Assembly: GCA_021819135.1 (NCBI GenBank)
Contig: JAKASE010000002.1
Span: 62,001-126,000, forward strand
Direction of reading: 5' to 3'
DNA: 64,000 nucleotides
From: Thermoplasmata archaeon
GTDB taxonomy: Archaea > Thermoplasmatota > Thermoplasmata > Lutacidiplasmatales > UBA184
In this document: piece by piece, positions 8,090-16,244 of the stretch
Position numbering within the stretch: position 1 is the stretch's first letter
Layout: every line of letters starts with the position of its first letter
The notes under the pieces: generated by a model
Told to the model about the DNA's origin: nothing
Database searches by the model: none
The model's input: the letters and a program-made list of their open reading frames with translations, nothing else
Program-made: the position numbers and the translations under genes

Positions 8090-9241
8090 ATGGCCGGGAA
8101 CGACGAGTTCGTAGTCACCCCGTACGAGGTGAAGGGCCGTATCGACTACGAGCGGCTGCGCGAGCAGTTCGGAACCCAGCCGGTGACCCCCGAGCTCCTC
8201 GCGAAGGTCCACCACATCGCGGGCGGGGACCTCCCGCCGGCGCTCGCCCGGGGGATCTATTACTCCCACCGCGATCTGCCGGCGCTCCTCGACGGGTTCG
8301 CGAACGGCAAGCCGTTCTTCCTGTACTCCGGCCGGGGTCCCTCCGGGCCGCTCCACACCTCCCACCTCCTCCAGTTCTCTCTCTGCCAGTGGTTCCAGAA
8401 GCGCCTCGGCGTGCCGATGTACATCCAGATCACGGACGACGAGAAGTTCTGGTCGAGCAAGTCCGGCCTCTCGCGCGACGAGACGGTCCAGTGGGGGCTC
8501 GAGAACCTCACCGACATTCTCGCCCTCGGGTTCGATCCGAAGCGGACGTTCACGTTCTTCGACTCCCGTTCGATCGCCGCGATGTACCCGCTCGCGGTCC
8601 GCATCGCCCGCAAGATCCCCTACTCGACCGTGAAGGCGGTCTTCGGCTTCGAGCCGAGCATGAACATCGGGCTCGTCTTCTATACGGCCCTGCAGACCGT
8701 GCCGGCGTTCTGGCCGTCGTGGGCCGAGGGTCGGTCGATCCCCTGCCTCATCCCGTGCGGGATCGACCAGGACCCGCACTTCCGGGTCTCCCGCGACATC
8801 GCCGAGGGGATGGGCTTCCCGAAGCCGGCGCTCCTCCACAGCCAGATGGTCCCCGGGCTCCTCGGCGACTCGGTGATGTCGACCACGGGGGACCGCGCCG
8901 ACAACGCGCTGTTCCTGAACGACCCGCCCGAGACGGTCGACCGGAAGGTCCGCAACGCCTTCACCGGCGGGCGGGCGACGGTCGAGGAGCAGCGTCGCCT
9001 CGGGGCCAATCCCGAGATCTGCTCGGTGTGGGCGCTGTGGCGAACGCAGTTCGCCGAGACGAACGCGAAGTTCTCGGAGATCACCGAGGGGTGCCGTTCG
9101 GGCCGTCTTCTCTGCGGGGAGTGCAAGTCGCAGGTGCTCGAGCGGATCCACCGGTTCTACCGGTCCCACGCGGCGGCGCGCGCCCAGGCGGCCGAATGGG
9201 CGGAATCGACCATCCTGACCTCCGCCCCGCGGCCGCTGTAG
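8090..9241 (+). CDS. trpS: Tryptophanyl-tRNA synthetase
   Basis: Charges tRNA-Trp in the cytoplasm; class Ic synthetase of the archaeal/eukaryotic type. The HIGH-equivalent is GRGPSGPLHTSH near residue 85. The Rossmann core includes MYIQITDDEKF, and the tryptophan-pocket region PCLIPCGIDQDPHFR is well conserved. The KMSKS loop is unusual: it reads SVMSTTGD, so the first lysine is replaced by valine (about residue 262) and the last by threonine. Length is 383 residues, normal for archaea. The C-terminal helical anticodon-binding region (FTGGRATVEEQRRLG...) is intact, so I consider the gene functional despite the loop. Confidence 0.93.
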   Translation: MAGNDEFVVTPYEVKGRIDYERLREQFGTQPVTPELLAKVHHIAGGDLPPALARGIYYSHRDLPALLDGFANGKPFFLYSGRGPSGPLHTSHLLQFSLCQWFQKRLGVPMYIQITDDEKFWSSKSGLSRDETVQWGLENLTDILALGFDPKRTFTFFDSRSIAAMYPLAVRIARKIPYSTVKAVFGFEPSMNIGLVFYTALQTVPAFWPSWAEGRSIPCLIPCGIDQDPHFRVSRDIAEGMGFPKPALLHSQMVPGLLGDSVMSTTGDRADNALFLNDPPETVDRKVRNAFTGGRATVEEQRRLGANPEICSVWALWRTQFAETNAKFSEITEGCRSGRLLCGECKSQVLERIHRFYRSHAAARAQAAEWAESTILTSAPRPL

Positions 9242-9271
9242 TCCCCGGGACGGGAAGACCGCCGGGCGTCC

Positions 9272-10018
9272 CTACCCGACCTCGAGTCGCCGCTCCGGCC
9301 GTCGGTCCTTGCGGTCCTCGGGCCCGTGCGGGCCGGGGTAGCGGGGCCGCTCGGGGATCTCCGGGCCCCCCTGCACCGCGGTCAGGAGGCGGAGCATCGG
9401 ATGGAACAGCGAGTGCTGAGCGCGCTCGGGATCGAGGGTGTAGGCGCGCTCGTACGCCGCGATCGCCTCCTCCTCCTCGCCGAGGCTAAGCAGGCTGAGC
9501 GCGAGCTCGATCCAGCTCTTCGCCTCCCGGCCCCCCTCCCGTTCGCCGGCCTCGCGGACGTGGTCATCCGAGATCGGAGGCTCCCCGCGCCGGGGCTCGT
9601 CGTCCCGGGGGCCCTCTCGCGACAGGACGAGCGAGCGCTCGAACGCCGCGGTCGCCGCCGTCTCGTCCCCGGACTCGGCGAGCGCGACCCCGAGGCGGTG
9701 CCAGGCGACCAGGTCCGCCGGCGCCAGCGCGACCGCCCGACGGTAGGCGCTCGCCGCCTCGGTCCACTCCTCCCGCAGCGACCGGGCGACGCCGAGATGG
9801 AACCACGCCTCCGGGTTCTGGGGGGCGAGCCCGACCGCGCGCGCCAGCGCCGCCTCGGCCTCGATGGCCTGACCGGTGTGGGCGAGGCAGACCCCGTAGT
9901 ACGACCACGCGGCGGCGTTCGTCGGTTCTTCTCGGACCGCGTCCCGGAACGCCCGGACCGCGTCCACGTAGTTCCGACGCAAGAAGTAATGGACCCCGAG
10001 GTCGAAACGCTGGCTCAC
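9272..10018 (-). CDS. TPR-repeat protein
   Basis: A soluble scaffold of tetratricopeptide repeats, likely for protein-protein contacts. About three consecutive 34-residue repeats run from residue 1 to 130 (for example AAAWSYYGVCLAHTGQAIEA, PEAWFHLGVARSLREEWTEA, LVAWHRLGVALAESGDETAA). A charged linker follows, then a further repeat at WIELALSLLSLGEEEEAIAAYERA, and a disordered Arg/Pro-rich tail. There is no signal peptide or membrane segment. GTG start. It is convergent with trpS (30-bp gap) and divergent from the SSB leader. Partner unknown. Confidence 0.8.
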   Translation of the reverse strand: MSQRFDLGVHYFLRRNYVDAVRAFRDAVREEPTNAAAWSYYGVCLAHTGQAIEAEAALARAVGLAPQNPEAWFHLGVARSLREEWTEAASAYRRAVALAPADLVAWHRLGVALAESGDETAATAAFERSLVLSREGPRDDEPRRGEPPISDDHVREAGEREGGREAKSWIELALSLLSLGEEEEAIAAYERAYTLDPERAQHSLFHPMLRLLTAVQGGPEIPERPRYPGPHGPEDRKDRRPERRLEVG

Positions 10019-10140
10019 ACCCGGTACCGCGAGGGGGACGGAGTCCGCTCGGAAAAGGCTGCCGCACGGGTCCCGGGTCCCGGGTCCCCGCCGACCCCCG
10101 TGCTAGAGCCCCCCTCACTCCCCCGGCGCCCGCCACCGGG

Positions 10141-10299
10141 CTTATATCCCCCCGCGGGTCCTATGGGTTCGAGGAATCGACAGAGCCCAGCCCAATCGAG
10201 CGTCCTGCCCGTCCTGATTCTTGCGACGAGGGTTCGCGCGACGAGTCTCGCTCCAAGGTTCCTCGCAACGCGAAACGCGAACCCAAGAGGCGAAACGAG
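10141..10299 (+). promoter_or_regulatory. TATA box and structured 5' leader of the SSB gene
   Basis: A TATA box, cttatat, at 10141-10147 predicts a transcription start near 10170, giving a leader of about 130 nt, unusually long in this mostly leaderless window. The leader carries a perfect 9-bp inverted repeat, GGGTTCGCG (10230-10238) and CGCGAACCC (10276-10284). Immediately after it comes a ribosome-binding site AAGAGG (10285-10290), 9 nt before the ATG. The unit GCGAAAC occurs twice (10270, 10290) with a near copy at 10277. Folding near the ribosome-binding site suggests translational control or autoregulation by the encoded nucleic-acid-binding protein (inference). Confidence 0.5.
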
Positions 10300-10809
10300 A
10301 TGGCCGACAAGCCCCTGACGAAAGTGCGAGACCTGACGCCGAATTCGAAGCAAGTGAACGTGCTGGCCAAGGTGGTCAGTGTCGGAGAGCCCAAGGAGGT
10401 CATGGGCAAGTTCGGAGACCCGAGGAAGGTCTGTGAGGCGGTCGTCGGTGACGACACCGCGACGATCATCCTCTCGCTCTGGAACGAGCAGATCGGTTCG
10501 ATCCAGAAGGACGAGGTCGTCCTCGTCGACAACGGGTACGTCTCCCTCGTGCGGGGCCACATGCGCCTCAACGTGGGGCGGTACGGGAACCTCTCGAAGT
10601 CGACCGAGGCCGTGGGCGAGGTCAACCAGGGCCTCGACATGAGCCAGCAGGAGTTCGAGAGCGAGCGCCGCTCCTTCGGCGGCGGCGGCTACCGGGACCG
10701 GGGCTCCGGTGGGAGCTACGGCGGCGGTGGCGGAGGCCGCTACGGTGGCGGCGGTGGCGGCGGTGGGGGCGGGGGCCGGGAACGGTCCGACTCCTACAAG
10801 CGCTACTAG
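10300..10809 (+). CDS. ssb: Single-stranded DNA-binding protein, OB fold with Gly/Arg-rich tail
   Basis: Binds single-stranded DNA, or RNA, during replication and repair. Residues 5-100 form one OB fold of the short archaeal SSB/SOSS-B type: VRDLTPNSKQVNVLAKVVS, then VGDDTATIILSLWNEQIG and the C-terminal strand VSLVRGHMRLNVGRYG. Residues from about 123 are a flexible tail of Gly runs with interspersed Arg and Tyr (GGGGYRDRGSGGSYGGGG...), ending RSDSYKRY. Such tails mediate protein contacts, RNA binding or phase separation in other SSBs. A leader with its own ribosome-binding site and a hairpin precedes it. The run of Gly codons is uninterrupted and in frame. Confidence 0.88.
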   Translation: MADKPLTKVRDLTPNSKQVNVLAKVVSVGEPKEVMGKFGDPRKVCEAVVGDDTATIILSLWNEQIGSIQKDEVVLVDNGYVSLVRGHMRLNVGRYGNLSKSTEAVGEVNQGLDMSQQEFESERRSFGGGGYRDRGSGGSYGGGGGGRYGGGGGGGGGGGRERSDSYKRY

Positions 10810-10861
10810 GCCGGACTTCTCCGTCCGCGCCCCCTCGGCCTGAGGGGAACCCTTTCCAACC

Positions 10862-10883
10862 CCCCCGCCCCCCCGGGCGGGGG
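10862..10883 (+). terminator. GC-rich hairpin downstream of ssb
   Basis: A perfect 9-bp inverted repeat, CCCCCGCCC and GGGCGGGGG, with a CCCC loop lies 53 nt after the ssb stop and is followed by a pyrimidine-rich tctctccc. It may stall or end transcription before the next promoter, but it lacks the T-run typical of archaeal termination. Confidence 0.4.
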
Positions 10884-10904
10884 TCTCTCCCGCGCCCGTG
10901 ATTC

Positions 10905-10914
10905 GATATATATA
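10905..10914 (+). promoter_or_regulatory. TATA box of the RAM-domain gene
   Basis: gatatatata, one of the strongest TATA boxes in the window, is centred 28 nt before the ATG at 10938, so the message should be leaderless. Confidence 0.7.
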
Positions 10915-10937
10915 CGGCCTCGATTCGCCGCACGCCC

Positions 10938-11630
10938 ATGCCCGATGAACCCCGCGAGGTCACGCTCTACGTCCAGTCGAAGAAGGCCGTCAGCACGTTC
11001 TACCGCCCCCCGTCGTTGGCGACGCAGGTCGCCGCGACCGGGGTCGCCCCGGTCACGGGGTCGGGTCCGACCACGGACCAGGAAGCCTCGTCGGTCGGGG
11101 AGCCCGTCTACTTCCTCTCGGACGACCAGTCCCGCTGTGTCGCGATCACCGAGGAGGTCGCGGCCCGCCGGGGCTACAAGCTTCGGGTGGTCGATGTCGA
11201 GAAGACCGGCCGCCTCGAGCGCCTGATCACCGAGCACCTGCGCGGCGTCACGAAGCTCCCGGTGCTGATCACGCCCTCGGGCCGACGCCTCGAGGGGACC
11301 GAGCAGTTCACGATCGAGCAGCTCGCGGCGATCATGCCGACCGACCTCAAGAGCCAGCGGGCGTTCTCCTACCTCAAGGTCCGCGGGGGCGACCTCGACC
11401 GGATCCGCCGGCTGCTCGAGACCCTCCCCGAGGTCAAGGAGCTCCACTTCCTGACGGGCGACTGGGACATCCTCGTCGTTCTCGACTTCGAACCCGCGAC
11501 GACGGGATCGAACAAGCGGCGGGTGCTCGATTTCGTGACCGAGCGGATCCGGGGGATCCCCGAGATCCTCGATACCTCGACGATCGTCCCCGAGTACACG
11601 CTGACGAAGTTCCCGCTCGCGCTCACGTAG
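10938..11630 (+). CDS. RAM (AsnC ligand-binding) domain protein with thioredoxin-fold-like N-terminal half
   Basis: Residues about 140-222 form a clear Lrp/AsnC effector-binding (RAM) domain: FSYLKVRGGDLDRIRRLLE, KELHFLTGDWDILVVLDF, then VTERIRGIPEILDTSTIV. The Lrp helix-turn-helix is missing. Instead, residues 56-135 read as beta-alpha-beta-alpha-beta-beta-alpha (VYFLSDDQSRCVAITEEVA, LRVVDVE, KLPVLITPSGRRLEG), resembling a glutaredoxin fold with a single Cys67 and a possible cis-Pro108. That assignment is my inference. A redox- or metabolite-sensing role is possible. It is convergent with carB, overlapping by 8 bp. Confidence 0.75.
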   Translation: MPDEPREVTLYVQSKKAVSTFYRPPSLATQVAATGVAPVTGSGPTTDQEASSVGEPVYFLSDDQSRCVAITEEVAARRGYKLRVVDVEKTGRLERLITEHLRGVTKLPVLITPSGRRLEGTEQFTIEQLAAIMPTDLKSQRAFSYLKVRGGDLDRIRRLLETLPEVKELHFLTGDWDILVVLDFEPATTGSNKRRVLDFVTERIRGIPEILDTSTIVPEYTLTKFPLALT

Positions 11631-14600
11631 GGCGGCGACCGGTCCGGCGAGGACCGTTCCGCCGGACGCCGCGCGGCACCAGCGGCACGGGGCGGGCCGC
11701 GGTCGACCGGGGGACGGGGGCGCCCGGCTCCGGGCTCCCGTAGAGGGCGTCGACGGTCAGCGGGTGACCCTCGAGCCAGGCGACCCCCTCGGCGTACGCG
11801 GCGAACGGCTCGAGGCTCGTGAACAGCGGGATCCCGAGCTCGACCGCGCGGCGGCGCAGGACGAAGTCGTCCTCGAGCATCCGCTCGAGCTTCGCCTGGG
11901 TGAGCGAGAGGGGGACGTTGAGGATGAGATCGATCTCGCCCCGGTCGAGCGCCTCGACGACGTTCGGGTGGCGGTCCGGCTCGGAGACCTTGTGGAGGAT
12001 CCGCACCGGGCGGACCCCATGCTCGAGAAGGAAGGCGCCGGTGTCCTCGGTCGCGGCGAGGCGGAGGCCGAGGTCCCGCAGCCGCTCGGCGGTCGGCAAT
12101 AGCTCCCCCTTGAGCGCCATCCCCCCGACCGACAGGAACGCGGTGCCGCGCCGGGGGATCAGGCGGACCCCGGTCGCGACCAGGGCCTTCACGAGCGCGT
12201 CCGAGAACGTCGGTCCGAAGCAGGCGACCTCCCCCGTCGACTGCATCTCGACGCCGAGGAGCGGGTCGGAGCCGGCGAGCTGCAGGAACGAGAACTGTGG
12301 GACCTTCACGCCCCAGCGGTCCGGCGGGAGGGGCGCGACCCCGTCCCGTGAGATCGGCCGGCCGAGCATCGCGCGGGCCGCCTCGCGGAGGAGCGGGACC
12401 CCGGTCGCCTTCGTCAGGAACGGGAGCGACCGGCTCGCCCGCAGGTTGAGCTCGATGATCTGGTAGGCCCGGTCCTTCACGAGGAACTGCACGTTGAACG
12501 GCCCGCGGATCGCGAGCGTGCGCGCGAGCCGGCGCGCCGCGTCGAGGAGCTCCGCCTGCACCTCCGGGGGCGTGTGGCGGGGCGGCAGGCAGAAGATCGC
12601 GTCGCCCGAGTGGACCCCGGCCCGCTCGACGTGCTCGAGGATGCCGGCCACCAGCACCCGCTCGCCGTCCGAGATCGCGTCGAGCTCCACCTCGTCCGCC
12701 CCTTCGACGAACTTCGTGATGACGACCGGGTGCTCCGGGGAGACCCGGGCCGCCTCCGAGAGGAACTGCGCGAGGTCCGGGTGGCCGGCGATGACGCGCA
12801 TCGCCTGGCCCGAGAGGACGTAGGACGGGCGGACCAGGACCGGGTAGCCGACCTCGTCGGCGAAGGCGGCGGCCTCCTCGACCGTCCGGAACGCCCGCCA
12901 CGCCGGCTGTGGGATCCTCAGGCGCTCGAGCAGCGCCGCGAACCGCGCCCGGTCCTCCGCGGTGTCGATCGACTCGGAGGAGGTGCCGAGGATCGGGATC
13001 CCGCACATGTGGAGGAGCGGCGTCAGGTTCTGGGCGAGCTGGCTCCCGACGCAGCTCACGACGCCCGCGAACGACTCGAAATCCTGGATGTCCCGCACGC
13101 GCTCGAGCGTGATCTCCTCGAAGTACAGGCGGTCGGAGCGGTCGTAGTCGGTCGAGACCGTCTCGGGGTTCGAGTTCAGGAGCGCGACCCCGGGCACCCC
13201 CTCCGCCTTGAGGCCGTCCACGAGGTTCATCGTCGACCAGTCGAACTCGACGCTCGAGCCGATGCGGTACGGGCCGGCGCCGATGACGAGGGTCGAGCCC
13301 TGCGGCATCGGGCGCACGTCGTCCGCGTCCGCCCGGTAGGTGAGGTAGAGGTAGTTCGTGCGCGCCGGCCACTCTCCGGCGAGCGTGTCGATCATGCGGA
13401 CCCGCGGGCGGATGCCGGCGGCGAGGCGCGCGCGCCGCACGTCCTCCTCGTCGCGGCGGGCGGCCCGGGCGATCGCCCGGTCGGAAAGCCCCGTCTCCTT
13501 CGCGTGGCGCAGCAGCTCGGGCGGAACCGGGCCCGCTCCCTGGGCGGCGATCGCCCGGTCGGCCGATTCGATCTCGCCGAGCGCGTCGACGAACCACCGG
13601 TCGATGTACGTCGTCCGGCTCACGGTCGCGGGGTCGATCCCCGCCCGGAGCCCCTCGAGGACGTGGAACAGGATGCCCGGCGTAGGCGTGGCGAGATCGG
13701 CGAGGATCTCCGCCGCCGGTCGCACGGTCGCCGGCGGGAGGAGGTCCGAGCGCGGGTCGCTCATCCGGACCGCCTTCGCGAGCGCCTCGGGGAACGACGC
13801 GCCGATCCCCATCACCTCGCCGACCGACTTCATCGACGGTCCGAGCCGTCGGTCGGCCCGGGGGAACTTGTCGAGATCCCACCGCGGGAGCTTCACCACC
13901 ACGTAATCGAGCGCCGGCTCGAAGCAGGCCGTCGTGACCCCCGTGATGCGGTTCGTGAGCTCGGGGAGCGAGTAGCCGAGGGCGAGCTTCGCCGCGACGT
14001 AGGCGAGCGGATAGCCGGTCGCCTTGCTCGCGAGCGCGCTCGAGCGGGAGAGCCGGGCGTTGATCTCGATCGCGTAGTATTCCTCGCTCTCCGGGTCGAG
14101 GCAGAACTGGATGTTGCACTCCCCGACGATCCCGACCTCCTCGACGGCGCGGAGCGCCGCCTGGCGGAGCATCTGGTACTCGTGGTCGGTGAGCGTCTGG
14201 CTCGGGGCGACCACGACGTTGTCGCCGGTGTGGACCCGCATGCTGAGGACGTTCTCCATGTTGCAGACGGTGAGGGCGTTCCCCTTCGCATCGCGGACGA
14301 CCTCGTACTCGAGCTGCTTGAACGCCCCCACGTACCGCTCGAGGAGGACCTGCCCGACCGGGCTCGCCCGGAGACCCCGCCCGACGACCTCCCGCAGCTC
14401 CTCGGGGTCCCGCGCGACCCCTCCCCCGCGGCCCCCGAGCGTGAACGCGACGCGGACGATGACCGGAAAGCCGAGCTCCTTCGCGGCGTCGAGCGCCTCC
14501 TCGTAGGAATAGACGGCGCGGCTCGGGAGCGTCGGGACCCGGGCGCGCGTCATCGCCCGGACGAACTTCGCCCGGTCCTCGGTCGCCCGGATCCCGCGCA

Positions 14601-14955
14601 GGGGGGTCCCGAGGACCTCCGTCCCCAGCCGGCGGAGGGCGCCCGAGTCGGCGAGCCTCACGCCGCAGTTGAGGGCCGTCTGGCCCCCGAACGACAGGAG
14701 GATGCCGCCCGGGCGTTCCTCCTCGAGGATCGGCGTGACGAACTCGGGGACGATCGGCTGGAAGTAGACCCGGCCGAGCTTCGGCGGGTCGGTCTGCAGG
14801 GTCGCGATGTTCGGGTTGACGACGACCGTGTAGACCCCCTCCTCCTCGAGGGCCTTCAGGCACTGGCTCCCCGAGTAGTCGAACTCCCCGGCCTCGCCGA
14901 TCTTGAGCGCCCCGCTCCCGAGGAGCAGGACCTTCTTCGGCAGCGGTCGGTTCAT
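11623..14955 (-). CDS. carB: Carbamoyl-phosphate synthase large chain
   Basis: Makes carbamoyl phosphate from bicarbonate, ATP and ammonia channelled from CarA, feeding pyrimidine and arginine synthesis. The two ATP-grasp halves start at LLLGSGALKIGEAGEFDYSG and at LVIGAGPYRIGSSVEFDWS. Conserved segments include ENVLSMRVHTGD and HVERAGVHSGDAIF. The C-terminal MGS-like allosteric domain spans about residues 930-1060 (FLSVGGMALKGELLPTAERL...). At 1,110 residues it is about 40 longer than E. coli CarB because of an Arg/Pro-rich tail. Its ATG overlaps the carA stop as ATGA, so the two are translationally coupled. Confidence 0.97.
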   Translation of the reverse strand: MNRPLPKKVLLLGSGALKIGEAGEFDYSGSQCLKALEEEGVYTVVVNPNIATLQTDPPKLGRVYFQPIVPEFVTPILEEERPGGILLSFGGQTALNCGVRLADSGALRRLGTEVLGTPLRGIRATEDRAKFVRAMTRARVPTLPSRAVYSYEEALDAAKELGFPVIVRVAFTLGGRGGGVARDPEELREVVGRGLRASPVGQVLLERYVGAFKQLEYEVVRDAKGNALTVCNMENVLSMRVHTGDNVVVAPSQTLTDHEYQMLRQAALRAVEEVGIVGECNIQFCLDPESEEYYAIEINARLSRSSALASKATGYPLAYVAAKLALGYSLPELTNRITGVTTACFEPALDYVVVKLPRWDLDKFPRADRRLGPSMKSVGEVMGIGASFPEALAKAVRMSDPRSDLLPPATVRPAAEILADLATPTPGILFHVLEGLRAGIDPATVSRTTYIDRWFVDALGEIESADRAIAAQGAGPVPPELLRHAKETGLSDRAIARAARRDEEDVRRARLAAGIRPRVRMIDTLAGEWPARTNYLYLTYRADADDVRPMPQGSTLVIGAGPYRIGSSVEFDWSTMNLVDGLKAEGVPGVALLNSNPETVSTDYDRSDRLYFEEITLERVRDIQDFESFAGVVSCVGSQLAQNLTPLLHMCGIPILGTSSESIDTAEDRARFAALLERLRIPQPAWRAFRTVEEAAAFADEVGYPVLVRPSYVLSGQAMRVIAGHPDLAQFLSEAARVSPEHPVVITKFVEGADEVELDAISDGERVLVAGILEHVERAGVHSGDAIFCLPPRHTPPEVQAELLDAARRLARTLAIRGPFNVQFLVKDRAYQIIELNLRASRSLPFLTKATGVPLLREAARAMLGRPISRDGVAPLPPDRWGVKVPQFSFLQLAGSDPLLGVEMQSTGEVACFGPTFSDALVKALVATGVRLIPRRGTAFLSVGGMALKGELLPTAERLRDLGLRLAATEDTGAFLLEHGVRPVRILHKVSEPDRHPNVVEALDRGEIDLILNVPLSLTQAKLERMLEDDFVLRRRAVELGIPLFTSLEPFAAYAEGVAWLEGHPLTVDALYGSPEPGAPVPRSTAARPVPLVPRGVRRNGPRRTGRRPT

Positions 14956-16124
14956 GCGCGCCGCTTCACCGCCTCGGCGAGCCGGTCGAACACGAACCCG
15001 GCCTCCTGCGGCCCGGGGTGCCCCTCGGGGTGGCCCTGGAGCGCGAGGAGCCGGTGCCGGCTGTCGCGGAACCCCTCGACGGTCCCGTCGTCAGGGTTCG
15101 TCGCCCACAGGTCGAGCCCGCTCTCCCGGAGCGAGTCGGCCGTGACCGCGTAGCCGTGGTTCTCGCTCATGATGAGGGCGCGCCCGTCCGCGAAGCGGAT
15201 CGTCTTGTTCTGCCCCCGGTGTCCGTACTTGAGCTTGAACGTCGTCCCCCCGCGCGCGAGCGCGAGGAGCTGGTGGCCGAGGCAGATCCCGAGGGTCGGG
15301 AGCTCTCGCGTCCGGGGCCGGGCGAGCTCCTCGATCGTGGGCCGGAGCCCGGCGGGGTCGCCGGGACCGTTCCCGACGAGGAGCCCGCGCACCCGGCGCC
15401 CCTCCCACCGCTCGGGGACCTCGTGGTCGTACGGGAGCCGGAGCACCGACAGGTGCCGGTCGAGGAGCGCGCGGAGAATGCTCGCCTTGACGCCGCAGTC
15501 GAGCACGGCGACCAGCGGGTCCCGGGGGCGCCCGAGGACCGTCGGCCGCTTCGGAGCGACCTCCGCCATGTAGCTCTCCTCGGCGTACGCCGGCGCTCGC
15601 CGCAGGCTGTCGCGGAGCTCGTCATCGCTCGCGGGCCCCCGATCGGCGGTCCGCACGTCGATGACCCCGCGGATGACCCCGTCGGTGCGCAGGTGCTGGG
15701 TGAGCCGCCGGGTGTCGATGCCGCGGATCCCGGGAACCCCCTCCTCCAAGAGCCACTCCTCGAGCGACCGGGCGCTCGCCCAGTGGTTCGGGCGGGTCGT
15801 GCCGCGCACGAGGACCCCGCGGACCTGGACCTCCCCGCTCTCCAGCGCCGGGAGACCGTAGCCGTCATGGGCGCCGGCGGGCGGCACCCCGTAGTTGCCG
15901 AGGAGCGGATAGGTGAACGTGAGGATCTGGCCCCGGTAGCTCGGGTCGGTGAGCGACTCGGGGTACCCGACCATCCCGGTCGTGAAGACGACCTCGCCGA
16001 CGCGGCGGACGGCCGCGCCGAAGCCGGCGCCATCGAACCGGGTCCCATCCTCGAGAAAAAGGGTCCCCCGCAGCGCGGCATCCTCGGGCCGTGCCCGCGT
16101 CGTCGTCAAGAACCCGACCCGCAC
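14952..16124 (-). CDS. carA: Carbamoyl-phosphate synthase small chain
   Basis: Glutamine amidotransferase subunit that hydrolyses glutamine and passes ammonia to CarB. The N-terminal CPSase-small domain includes GEVVFTTGMVGYPESLTDPSY. The C-terminal class I amidotransferase has the nucleophile in GICLGHQL and the catalytic histidine in LQGHPEGHPGP. Length is 390 residues. The start is uncertain: the GTG at 16124 is the longest option, but a TATA box only about 21 nt upstream makes the in-frame TTG six codons on an alternative. First gene of carAB. Confidence 0.96.
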   Translation of the reverse strand: MRVGFLTTTRARPEDAALRGTLFLEDGTRFDGAGFGAAVRRVGEVVFTTGMVGYPESLTDPSYRGQILTFTYPLLGNYGVPPAGAHDGYGLPALESGEVQVRGVLVRGTTRPNHWASARSLEEWLLEEGVPGIRGIDTRRLTQHLRTDGVIRGVIDVRTADRGPASDDELRDSLRRAPAYAEESYMAEVAPKRPTVLGRPRDPLVAVLDCGVKASILRALLDRHLSVLRLPYDHEVPERWEGRRVRGLLVGNGPGDPAGLRPTIEELARPRTRELPTLGICLGHQLLALARGGTTFKLKYGHRGQNKTIRFADGRALIMSENHGYAVTADSLRESGLDLWATNPDDGTVEGFRDSRHRLLALQGHPEGHPGPQEAGFVFDRLAEAVKRRA

Positions 16125-16140
16125 GAGGAAGGGTGTGGCC

Positions 16141-16150
16141 CTTAACTTTT
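16141..16150 (-). promoter_or_regulatory. TATA-like promoter of carAB
   Basis: The minus strand reads AAAAGTTAAGG, centred about 21 nt upstream of the carA GTG, suggesting a leaderless message or a slightly later start. Confidence 0.5.
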
Positions 16151-16244
16151 GCCGTCGCGCGTCGCTCCGATCGCCGCGTCACGGGCTCGCACGCGACCGC
16201 GAGGCATCAAATCCCCCCGACCGGTGGCACGCGCCGTGCCGGGC

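Noticed and set aside
7337-9169. 610-aa ORF antisense to trpS
   Set aside because: Only its last 112 residues are real (paralog B); the rest mirrors trpS in high-GC sequence.
10680-10790. Glycine-run repeats as a possible DNA repeat or CRISPR-like array
   Set aside because: They are in-frame Gly codons of the SSB tail with irregular units; no spacers of uniform length.
12574-15153. 859-aa plus-strand ORF across carB
   Set aside because: Antisense of carB, rich in Asp/Arg/Val with no motif, as expected from GC-rich third positions.
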